Origin: Methylobacterium sp. J-070
GTDB taxonomy: Bacteria; Pseudomonadota; Alphaproteobacteria; Rhizobiales; Beijerinckiaceae
Assembly: GCF_022829385.1 (NCBI RefSeq)
Contig: NZ_JAKSXX010000165.1
Coordinates: 310,001 to 374,000, forward strand
DNA length: 64,000 nt
Reading direction: 5' to 3'
Position numbers and translations under genes: made by a program. Position 1 is the stretch's first letter. Every line of letters begins with the position of its first letter. The notes below the pieces were generated by a model, which was not told the DNA's origin, did not search any database, and saw nothing but the letters and a program-made list of their open reading frames with translations. Shown piece by piece: positions 8,309 through 16,800 of the stretch.

Positions 8309-8500
8309 TCAGAGCTTGTCGGTCGCCGACTTCACGGCGCTCTTCGCGTCGCCCACGGTGCCCTGCGTCTTGCCCTTGAGCTCCTGGGCCGCACCCTCGG
8401 CCTTCATCTTGTCGTTCCCGGTCGCGTCGCCGATGCCCTGCTTGGCCTTGCCGAGAGCCTCGTTGGCGACACCCTTGATCTTGTCGGTGGTGCTGCTCAT
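8309..8500 (-). CDS. CsbD family stress-response protein
   Basis: A 63-residue hydrophilic Lys/Gly/Ala-rich protein with the CsbD core ([19 protein letters not shown], then [20 protein letters not shown]). The start at 8500 is favoured over the frame's earlier ATG because an AAGGGA ribosome site lies 7 bases upstream. In many bacteria CsbD proteins belong to the general stress regulon, and co-orientation with a DUF1328 gene is frequent. The biochemical role is not known. Confidence 0.9.
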   Translation of the reverse strand: MSSTTDKIKGVANEALGKAKQGIGDATGNDKMKAEGAAQELKGKTQGTVGDAKSAVKSATDKL

Positions 8501-8638
8501 GGCGTTGTCCCTTTCGCGGTTGCTGCGGCGGCGCCGCACTCGGTCGTCAAACGGTCACGGTCGCCCGAATGTTCCAGGGCTTAACATTGCCTTGAGTTGA
8601 TTCGCGGCCGCCCGCTCGAGCGATGGAGTGAGAACACC

Positions 8639-9127
8639 TTGGCTGCAGATCCGATCCGACGGTCTGGGTTCACATCTCCGGGGGCGGTGTCGGCCCTCGA
8701 TCGCGCGTTCGACGCCGCCCGCGCGGCAGCACGGATGGGCGAGGTTCCGGTCGGGGCCGTGGTGGTCCGGGACGGGATCGTGCTGGCCGTGGCCCACAAT
8801 CAGCCGCGGGCCCTGCGGGATGCCACCGCGCATGCGGAGATCCTGGCCATCCGCGCGGCCTGCGCGCGGATCGGCGACGAGCGGCTGACCGGCTGCGACC
8901 TGTATGTAACCCTGGAGCCCTGCGCCATGTGCGCGGGCGCGATCTCGTTCGCGCGGATCCGGCGCCTCTATTACGGAGCGGCCGACCCGAAAGGCGGCGG
9001 CGTCGAGCACGGGCCTCGGGTCTTCAACCAGCCGACCTGTCACCACGCGCCGGACGTCTATGGCGGCTTCCGGGAGCGCGAGGCTGCGGCGCTGCTGCGG
9101 GATTTCTTCGCGCAGAGGCGCGGATGA
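8639..9127 (+). CDS. tadA: tRNA adenosine(34) deaminase TadA
   Basis: A zinc-dependent deaminase that converts A34 to inosine in tRNA-Arg(ACG), which is needed to decode CGN codons. The catalytic HAE is in ATAHAEILA and the zinc ligands are in PCAMCAG, with MGEVPVGAVVV near the N-terminus; all are classic TadA features. No ATG precedes the conserved region. A TTG at 8639 with a GGAG ten bases upstream gives 162 residues; an alternative TTG at 8597 would add 14 residues. A guanine or cytosine deaminase is unlikely given the length and motifs. Confidence 0.92.
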   Translation: MAADPIRRSGFTSPGAVSALDRAFDAARAAARMGEVPVGAVVVRDGIVLAVAHNQPRALRDATAHAEILAIRAACARIGDERLTGCDLYVTLEPCAMCAGAISFARIRRLYYGAADPKGGGVEHGPRVFNQPTCHHAPDVYGGFREREAAALLRDFFAQRRG

Positions 9128-9185
9128 AAGCCGGGTCCACCGGCACGAGACCGCCGGTCTCGGCACATGTGATGGAGGCGACACG

Positions 9186-9890
9186 ATGATCCCCACCTAC
9201 CGCCGTGCCCTGATCGTCGGCGCGGGCTCCGGCCTGAGCGCGTCGCTCGCCCGGCTCCTGGCTGCCGACGGTCTCAAGATCGGCCTCGCCGCCCGCGACG
9301 TCGACAAGCTGGCCGAGCTGGCCACCGAGACCGGCGCGGCGGTCCACGCGTGCGACGCCAGCCGCCCGGGCGACGTCGAGGCCCTGTTCGCACGGCTGGA
9401 GCCGGCGCTCGGGGGCGCGCCGGACGTGGTGATCTACAACGCCAGCGGGCGGCTGCGGGGCCCCGTCGTCGATCTGGACCCGGAGGCCGTCGCCCGGGCG
9501 CTGATGGTCTCCGCCTACGGCGGCTTCCTGGTGGCGCAGGCCGCGGCGCGCCGCATGCTGCCGCACCGTCATGGCGCGATCCTTCTCACCGGGGCGTCGG
9601 CGAGCGTGAAGGGCTTCGCCGGCTCGGCGCCCTTCGCGATGGGCAAGTTCGCCCTCCGGGGCCTCGGTCAGAGCCTCGCCCGCGAGCTGCAGCCGCAGGG
9701 CATCCACGTGGCCCACGTCGTGATCGACGGGGCGATCCGCAATCCGCTGCGCGGCGGCGAGCCGGCGGACGCACCCGACAGCCACCTCGATCCGGACGCC
9801 ATCGCCCGAGCCTACCGGGACCTGCTGCGGCAGGACCGCAGCGCCTGGACGACGGAGCTGGAGCTGCGGCCCTGGCTCGAGCGCTTCTGA
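9186..9890 (+). CDS. SDR-family protein with Phe in place of the catalytic Tyr
   Basis: A 234-residue Rossmann-fold protein. The nucleotide-binding loop is VGAGSGLS (11-18), the NASG motif is at 85-88 and a serine cluster is at 138-140. The expected YxxxK is FAMGK, so Phe150 replaces the catalytic tyrosine while Lys154 is kept. Either catalysis differs from normal SDR chemistry or the protein is non-catalytic. The ATG at 9186 has a GGAGGCGAC ribosome site. It follows tadA by 58 bases and converges with the barrel gene. The substrate is unknown. Confidence 0.82.
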   Translation: MIPTYRRALIVGAGSGLSASLARLLAADGLKIGLAARDVDKLAELATETGAAVHACDASRPGDVEALFARLEPALGGAPDVVIYNASGRLRGPVVDLDPEAVARALMVSAYGGFLVAQAAARRMLPHRHGAILLTGASASVKGFAGSAPFAMGKFALRGLGQSLARELQPQGIHVAHVVIDGAIRNPLRGGEPADAPDSHLDPDAIARAYRDLLRQDRSAWTTELELRPWLERF

Positions 9891-9896
9891 CCGGGC

Positions 9897-11684
9897 CTAC
9901 GGATTGACCCGCACGCCGAAGAGGAACGTGTTCTCGCTGAAGCTCGAACCGACCACCGTGCTGTTGATCTGCTGGAAGATGTAGGTGCCGCGCAGGGTCA
10001 GCCAGCGCGTCAGGTGATAGTCCAGCCGCGCCGTCGCCGAGTATCCGTTCTCCCGGATCGTGCTGCCCTGGTAGACGTTGCGGAGGAAGGAGCCGCCGAC
10101 GACGAGGGACAGGTTCCGCAGCAGATCGTGCTGGACCTCCAGGGTGCCGACATCGGTGAGGATACCGCTGGAGCCGGGGATGGTCGTCTCGGTGACCCCG
10201 GTCGCGGCCGTGAGCCGGACCGTCGTGAGCGGGCTCGCCGACCAGACCAGGGCGGCGTTGACCAGCGGCGCGTTGATGTCGCGCAGCGTCGCGTCGACAT
10301 AGGTGCGGTGCTGGATGCCGGCCGAGACTTCGCCGGTCAGCGTCCGCGCGAGCCCGAAGCTCGCCCCGACCGCGAAGGCGATGCCGTCCGAATCGCGCTG
10401 AACCCCGGAGAGGTCCCGGCGAAGGTCGTAGACGCGGGTGTCGCCCAGGAGGTCGATGAAGGGACTGAAGTCCGGGCTGACCTCGTAGGCCGTGCGCAGC
10501 TGGAGGCTGTACTGGTTCAGGTTCCGGTCGCTCTGGTTGATGATGGTTCCGTCGGAGAGGCGGGCATTGTCGAATTCAGAGCGGTCGACGGAGCCGCGCA
10601 GGGTCACGGAGAGCCGGTTGAACGTCTCCGTCGCGCCGAGCGAAGCGCCGTAGACCGCCAGCAGCGGCCGGCTGGTGGCCGTGCTGGCGACCGCGCCGGC
10701 GAGGAAGTTCGGGCTCGAGGTGCGCTGCGTGTCGACGAGGAACCGGCCCTCCGCGTCGATATGCAGGTCGCGGTTCGCATCGATGCGCATGCGCACCACG
10801 CCGTCCGCGGCGGGGCGGCTCGCCGCCTCGTTCTGGGGGGTCTCCAGGTAGGAGCCGCGCAACGAGCCCCCCAGCGAGCTGGAGGACCAGTTGCTCTGGA
10901 AATCGACCGCGCCTTCGGTACGGAGCGCCGCCGAGCCCTTCTCGAGCTGCCGGGTGGTCTGGTCGGGATTGGAATCGTAGCCGATGCTCTGGGAGAAGCT
11001 CGGCAGCACCGTGAAGCTGCCGATCTGATAGCCGATCGGGGCGTAGGCCGGATCCGTCGGGATCGGCCGGGCCAGGTCCGTGCCGAGGATGAAACCCGGG
11101 GTCAGCAGGCCGAGGGCGGGGGAGATCGCCAGAAGCGGCAGGATCGGCCGCAGGGGCGTCGCTGCCTGCGGCAACGGCACGCCGACCACGGGCTGCTGTA
11201 TGATCGGTGTCAGGCGCAGCGCCGGCGCGGGGACCTGGGTGATCTCCTGCGTGATCCTGTGGGTGGCGGAACCCAGGCGCCGCGGCGGCGCGGCGCGGGT
11301 CCGCAGCAGGGCCGACGGTGCCAGGTTCCTGGGCGCCGTCGTGCCTCCGCTCGTCCGCTGGCCGCCGGAATTGACCCGGGTGTCGAGCTGCGAGAGGCCC
11401 GGCTGGGCCTGGGTCGGGATCGGTGGCGACAGGGGCGAACGCAGGCTGTCGCCGCCGGTCTGGTCGCCGCCGGTCGCATCGCCGCCCGGCGAGGCCCGCC
11501 CCTCGTCGCGCGAGAACCCATCGGGCACCCGCTGCCTCAGGGCCGGCAGGCCGTTCGGCGCCGTGTCCTGACCGACGCCCGGATTGTCGGGCTGCCCGGT
11601 GACCGGGCTCGTCGCGTCGAACCGCTGCGCCACGGCGTTCGTCGACGCGAGCGCGAAGGCGAGAACCGCGACCGCGCGCCGCAT
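9897..11684 (-). CDS. Outer membrane beta-barrel protein (BBP2-like)
   Basis: A 595-residue exported protein. The start at 11684 is chosen because it begins a clear signal peptide (MRRAVAVLAFALASTNAVAQ, cleavage after AQ or AVA), whereas the upstream extension is not signal-like. Residues about 21-190 are proline/glycine/threonine-rich and probably a periplasmic linker. From about 220 onward, alternating strands with conserved aromatic ends continue to a C-terminal strand ending FGVRVNP, typical of alphaproteobacterial outer membrane barrels. The role is unknown; related genes often accompany exopolysaccharide or efflux loci. Confidence 0.78.
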   Translation of the reverse strand: MRRAVAVLAFALASTNAVAQRFDATSPVTGQPDNPGVGQDTAPNGLPALRQRVPDGFSRDEGRASPGGDATGGDQTGGDSLRSPLSPPIPTQAQPGLSQLDTRVNSGGQRTSGGTTAPRNLAPSALLRTRAAPPRRLGSATHRITQEITQVPAPALRLTPIIQQPVVGVPLPQAATPLRPILPLLAISPALGLLTPGFILGTDLARPIPTDPAYAPIGYQIGSFTVLPSFSQSIGYDSNPDQTTRQLEKGSAALRTEGAVDFQSNWSSSSLGGSLRGSYLETPQNEAASRPAADGVVRMRIDANRDLHIDAEGRFLVDTQRTSSPNFLAGAVASTATSRPLLAVYGASLGATETFNRLSVTLRGSVDRSEFDNARLSDGTIINQSDRNLNQYSLQLRTAYEVSPDFSPFIDLLGDTRVYDLRRDLSGVQRDSDGIAFAVGASFGLARTLTGEVSAGIQHRTYVDATLRDINAPLVNAALVWSASPLTTVRLTAATGVTETTIPGSSGILTDVGTLEVQHDLLRNLSLVVGGSFLRNVYQGSTIRENGYSATARLDYHLTRWLTLRGTYIFQQINSTVVGSSFSENTFLFGVRVNP

Positions 11685-12005
11685 GTCCTGCCGTGTCCGC
11701 CGGTATGCCCCCGCCGTCCGCACGTGATCCCGGTCTCCGCCTTCGTCCCCGGCAGCCGCTGCTGGGTATGTGTGCCGCGCCGCGGCCGAACTGGTCGCCG
11801 GCATGGTTAATCAAGACTAGCGTTGCATAGTTAATCCCCCGTCAACGGCGCCCGGGAGCGGGGATTTGCAGCCGGCGACAAAATCTTCATGCGACACGAC
11901 CGGTCCGATTGAGAAATTCTTTCGGATCCGTTATCGTCGCCCAGAATTCGATCTCATCCATGAGGGATTGATCGGTACGCATAACTATAAAGATAGAGGT
12001 CGACC
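11685..12005 (+). other. Divergent intergenic region between barrel gene and MucR regulator
   Basis: 321 bases with no believable gene. The half next to the regulator is AT-rich for this genome, including ATAACTATAAAGATAGAGG (11981-11999), which contains an AT-rich promoter-like element and the ribosome site of the downstream gene. Two GTTAAT elements lie near 11806 and 11829. MucR-type proteins bind AT-rich DNA and repress their own promoters, so an operator here is plausible. Confidence 0.45.
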
Positions 12006-12500
12006 GTGAGTGAGAGCATTGAAAGCGAACACGCCGAGCATATTGAGCTTGCGGTCGACATCGTCGCAGCCTATGTGTCAAACAATTCCGTCCCGCCATC
12101 CGATCTACCGGGACTGATCGGCGGCATCCATACGGCTTTGGGTCAGCTTTATACTTCAAGTCGGTCCGAAAATGGCCCCGTCGAGAAGATGAGTGCGGCT
12201 CAGATCCGGAAGTCGGTCACGCACGACCACATCGTGAGTTTCGAGGACGGGAAGCCTTACAAGACCCTCCGGCGACACCTCACCCTGCGCGGCCTGACGC
12301 CCGAGGCCTATCGCGAGAAGTGGGGACTGCCCCGGGACTACCCGATGACCGCCGCGAGCTACTCGGCCCAGCGCTCGGAACTGGCCCGGGCCCTCGGCCT
12401 CGGACAGCAGCGTCGCAAGCAGCGTCCGGCGGCGGTGTCCGAGCCGGAACCGGCGGCGGCGCCGAAGGCGCGCGGCCGCAAGAAGGCTCCGGTCGAGTAG
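12006..12500 (+). CDS. MucR/Ros family transcriptional regulator (zinc-ligand-depleted form)
   Basis: A 164-residue regulator of the MucR/Ros family, which controls exopolysaccharide, motility and cell-cycle genes in alphaproteobacteria. An N-terminal oligomerisation segment (VDIVAAYVSNN) precedes the DNA-binding domain (HIVSFEDGKPYKTLRRHL, then YREKWGLPRDYPM). The first zinc cysteine of Ros is Ser78 here, the second position is Asp81, and the last histidine is replaced near Arg95/Gly96. It therefore resembles the zinc-free Ml-type proteins. A Lys/Arg/Pro/Ala tail follows. The start is GTG with AGAGGT upstream. Confidence 0.9.
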   Translation: MSESIESEHAEHIELAVDIVAAYVSNNSVPPSDLPGLIGGIHTALGQLYTSSRSENGPVEKMSAAQIRKSVTHDHIVSFEDGKPYKTLRRHLTLRGLTPEAYREKWGLPRDYPMTAASYSAQRSELARALGLGQQRRKQRPAAVSEPEPAAAPKARGRKKAPVE

Positions 12501-12659
12501 GTCGAGCCGGTCGACGCCTGACCGCGTGCGCCGCCCGAACCACGTGCACGCGGCGCAACCGTGCGCCGCGTCCCCGGCGCTATCCCGGGACCTTCAGGCT
12601 GCCATCCTGCGCATGCTGCTCCGCACCATCGAGCAGCCGCCGCGCCGGAGAGCCTCGAT

Positions 12660-13835
12660 TTGCCGCCCCTGCCGATCCTTGCCCTGGCTGTCGCGTCCTT
12701 CGGGATCGGGACCACCGAGTTCGTCATCATGGGTCTCCTCCCGGAGGTGGCCCGGAGCTTCGACGTAACCATTCCGCAGGCCGGATACCTGGTCTCCGGC
12801 TACGCCATGGGCGTCGTGGTGGGAGCACCGATCGTGGCGATCGCCACCGCGCGCCTGCCGCGCAAGAGCGCGCTCCTCGCGCTGATCGGCGTGTTCCTGG
12901 CGGGCAACCTCGGCTGCGCGCTGGCGCCGAGCTACGGACTGCTGATGGCGGCGCGGATCGTCACGGCCTTCGCGCACGGGGCCTTCTTCGGGATCGGCGC
13001 CGTGGTCGCGCGGGATCTCGTGCCGCGGGAGAAGCGCACCCAGGCGGTCTCCCTCATGTTCGCCGGCCTCACCCTCGCCAACGTCCTCGGCGTCCCGCTG
13101 GGAACCGCCCTGGGGCAGGCGGCCGGGTGGCGCTCGACCTTCTGGGCCGTGGTGGCGATCGGGCTGGCGGCCGGTGCGGCGATCCAGCTCTGCGTTCCCG
13201 CCGGGCTTCCGGGCACGCGCGGACGGCTCGTGAGCGAGTTCCGGGCGCTCGGCCGCTGGCCGGTCCTTCGCCCGATGCTGATCTCGACGCTGTCGTCGGT
13301 GAGCTTCTTCACGGTCTTCACCTACATCGCGCCGTTCCTCACCGGCATCACCGGGTTCTCGCCGCGGGGCGTGACCGGCGTTCTGTTCGCCGCCGGCATG
13401 GGCCTGACCATCGGCAACCTCGCGGGCGGCCATTTCGCCGACCGCGGTGCGATGGCCACCATCGTCGGCAGCTTCCTCGGCATCGTCGCGGCGCTGCTGG
13501 TGCTGATGGCGGTCGCGCACCATCCGGCCGCAACCGTGGCGGCGGTGGTGGTGTGGTCGGGGCTGGTGTTCGCGCTGGTCTCCCCGCTCCAGATCTGGGT
13601 GGTGGAGGCTGCCAGCGACGCGCCGAACCTCGCCTCGACGCTGAACCAGGGCGCGTTCAATCTCGGAAACGCCACGGGCGCCTGGATCGGCGGCACGGCC
13701 CTGACGCTCGGCGCCGGCTATGACCAGCTGCCGCTGATCGCCGCCGCGGTGTCGCTCGTCGGGCTTGGCCTCGTCCTCACGGCGGTCAGCCGCAGCGGGC
13801 GCGGGAAGCTCTCGGCCGCCGCCCCCGGCGCCTGA
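12660..13835 (+). CDS. MFS transporter (DHA1, arabinose-efflux-like)
   Basis: A 391-residue 12-helix major-facilitator protein. It opens with LPILALAVASFGIGTTEFVI, the usual N-terminus of the AraJ/YdhP drug:H+ antiporter branch, so the TTG at 12660 (GGAGAG nine bases upstream) is a better start than earlier codons that add a non-hydrophobic leader. Motif A-like residues follow helix 2 (RLPRKSALL). It probably exports sugars or small drugs, but the substrate is not predictable. It converges with the NAD-GDH gene, leaving 4 bases. Confidence 0.85.
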   Translation: MPPLPILALAVASFGIGTTEFVIMGLLPEVARSFDVTIPQAGYLVSGYAMGVVVGAPIVAIATARLPRKSALLALIGVFLAGNLGCALAPSYGLLMAARIVTAFAHGAFFGIGAVVARDLVPREKRTQAVSLMFAGLTLANVLGVPLGTALGQAAGWRSTFWAVVAIGLAAGAAIQLCVPAGLPGTRGRLVSEFRALGRWPVLRPMLISTLSSVSFFTVFTYIAPFLTGITGFSPRGVTGVLFAAGMGLTIGNLAGGHFADRGAMATIVGSFLGIVAALLVLMAVAHHPAATVAAVVVWSGLVFALVSPLQIWVVEAASDAPNLASTLNQGAFNLGNATGAWIGGTALTLGAGYDQLPLIAAAVSLVGLGLVLTAVSRSGRGKLSAAAPGA

Positions 13836-13839
13836 GGGG

Positions 13840-16800
13840 TCATTCGCTCCGGACGAGGTCGCCCAGCAGGCTCGCCGCCACCGTCGCCTTGGAGACCGTG
13901 AGGCCGGAGGCGCCGATCGCGTCGACCGCCTCGCGGATCCGGGCGAGGGGCGCGCCGCGGGCCTTCGCCCAGGCCTCCACCGCCGCGGGCCCGGCACCGA
14001 GATCGGAGACGACCTCGGCGGTGAGCTTGCGATGGGCCGCCGCGATCCCCGCGACGGCGCGCTCGAGCGCGACGCGGTCGAAGGTGTCGGCGACCGGGAC
14101 GGTCCGGGCCGCGGCGGCGAGGTCGTCGAGCCGGAAAGCGTGCTCCAGGGCGAAATGGGTCGCCGCCACGTCCTCCACCGGCCGCCCGCTCGCCTCGGCG
14201 ACCCGGACGATGTCGGGTGCGGACACCAGGGCGGTGAGCGAGGCGAGCCGCCGTGCCTGGGCCGGGGCCATGCCGAGCCCGGTCAGTTCCGCGGCGCGGG
14301 CCTCGATCGCCGCCAGCGCGTCGTCGCCGAGCACCTTCGGCAGGGCGGCCTCGACGGCGGCGACGCCGTCGCGGTAGCGGGCGACCACCGGAGCGAGGCC
14401 GCCGCTCAGATCGAGGTTGCGGATGAACCAGACGATCCGGTTGGTCAGCAGGTCCTGGACCTCCGCGTAGAGGCCGAGCTGGCCCTGGCCGGAGATCCGG
14501 CCCGCGAGCCCGTCGATGGCGAGGTTCAGCTCCATCAGCCCGAAGGCGTCGCGGGTGACCGCGTAGGCCTTGGCGATGCTGGCGGCGTCGGCGCCGGTGC
14601 CATCGACCAGGCGGGTCACCAGCGAGGGGCCGCCGCGGTTGACGATGATGTTGGCGAGCGCCGTCGCGATGATCTCGCGGCGGAGCCGGTGTCCCTTCAC
14701 GGCGTCCGGGAACTGCTCCCGCAGCGCCTTCGGGAAGTAGCGCTGCAACTCGCGGTCGAAATAGGGGTCGTTCGGCACGGCGCTCTCCAGGATCGCGTCG
14801 TGCAGCGACAGCTTCGCGTAGGCGAGCAGCACCGCGTATTCCGGCCGGGTCAGCCCTTCGTTGCGGCGCATCCGTTCGGAGAGGGCCGCATCGTCGGGCA
14901 GGAACTCCACCGCGCGGTCGAGGCGGCCTTCGGCCTCCAGGGCCTGCATGGTCCGCATGGCGAATCCGGTCTCGCCGAGGCCGCCGCGCTGGGCGAGCGA
15001 CAGCGCCAGCGTCTGCAGCTCGTTGTTGCGCAGGACGAGATGCCCGACCTCGTCGGTCATGGCGGCGAGCAGGGCGTTCCGCGCCGCGTAGCTGAGCCGC
15101 CCGTCCCGCTCCGGTACCATCAGGGCGATCTTGATGTTCACCTCGACGTCCGAGGTGTTCACCCCGGCCGAGTTGTCGATGGCGTCGGTGTTGAGCCGGA
15201 TGCCTGCCCGCGCCGCCTCGATGCGGCCGCGCTGGGTCAGGCCGAGATTGGCGCCCTCGCCGACGACCTTCGCGCGCAGCTCCGGCCCGGTGATGCGCAC
15301 CGCGTCGTTGGCGCGGTCGCCCGCGTCCTCGTCGGTCTCGGTGGTGGCGCGGATGTAGGTGCCGATGCCGCCGAACCACAGCAGGTCGGCGGGGGCCTTC
15401 AGGATCGCCTGCATCAGCTCGGTGGGGGTCGCCTCGGCGCGGTCGAAGCCGAGGGCGGCGCGGACCTGCGCGGACAGCGGCACGGTCTTCAGGCTGCGCG
15501 GGAACACGCCGCCGCCCTCGGAGATCAAGCTCCGGTCGTAATCGGCCCACGAGGACCGCCCGAGATTGAACAGGCGCCGCCGTTCGGCGAAGCTCGCTGC
15601 GGCGTCGGGGTTCGGATCGAGAAAGATGTCCCGGTGGTCGAAGGCGGCGATCAGCCGGATGCTCTCCGAGAGCAGCATGCCGTTGCCGAACACGTCGCCC
15701 GACATGTCGCCGACCCCGACCGTGGTGATCGGGTCCGTCTGGACGTCGACGTCGATCTCCAGGAAGTGACGGCGGACAGCCTCCCAGGCGCCGCGGGCGG
15801 TGATGCCCATGCCCTTGTGGTCGTAGCCCTGGCTGCCGCCCGACGCGAAGGCGTCGCCCAGCCAGTGGCCCTTCTCCAGCGACAGCGCGTTGGCGATGTC
15901 CGAGAAGGTGGCCGTCCCCTTGTCGGCGGCAACCACCAGATACGCGTCGTCGGGATCGTGGCGCACCGTGTCGGGCGGCGGCACGATGGCGTTGTCGACG
16001 ATGTTGTCGGTGAGTTCCAGCAGCGTGCGGATGAACAGCCGGTAGCTCTCGGTGCCCTCCTGCATCCAGGCGGCGCGGTCGGAGGCCGGCGGCAGCCGCT
16101 TCGGGAAGAATCCGCCCTTGGCGCCCACCGGCACGATCACGGCGTTCTTGACCTGCTGCGCCTTCACGAGACCCAGGATCTCCGTGCGGAAATCCTCGGG
16201 CCGGTCGGACCAGCGCAGGCCGCCGCGGGCGACGTAGCCGAAGCGCAGGTGCACCCCCTCGACCCGGGGGGCGTAGACGAAGATCTCGAAGAGCGGCCGC
16301 GGCAGCGGCATCGCCGTCACCTTGGCGCAGGCGAACTTGAAGCTGATCGTCTCCCGCGCCTGTCCGTCTGCCCCCGTCTGGAAGAAATTGGTCCGCACGG
16401 CCGCCTCGACGAGGTTGACGAACCGGCGCAGGATCCGGTCGTCGTCGAGGCTGGTGACCTCAGCCAGCGCCGTCTCGATGCCGGCCCGGACCTCTGCCTC
16501 CTGGGCGGCGCGGTCGCCCGTCAGCGCCGGGTCGAACCGGGCGCGGAACAGCGCGACGATCGCCCGGGCGATCCCGGCGTGCCGGCTCAACGTGCCGGCG
16601 AGGTAATCCTGCCCGTAGCGGATGCGCAGCTGACGCAGGTAGCGGCCGAGCGCCCGGAGCAGCGCAGCGTCCCGCCAGGGGAGGGCGGCCTCCAGGATCA
16701 GGCGGTTGTAGCCGTCGGACTCGGCGAGTCCCGCCGCGATCGCCAGCATCGCGGCTTCGAGGGGCTGTTCCAGCGCGGTCAGGTCGATCGCGCCGCCGGT

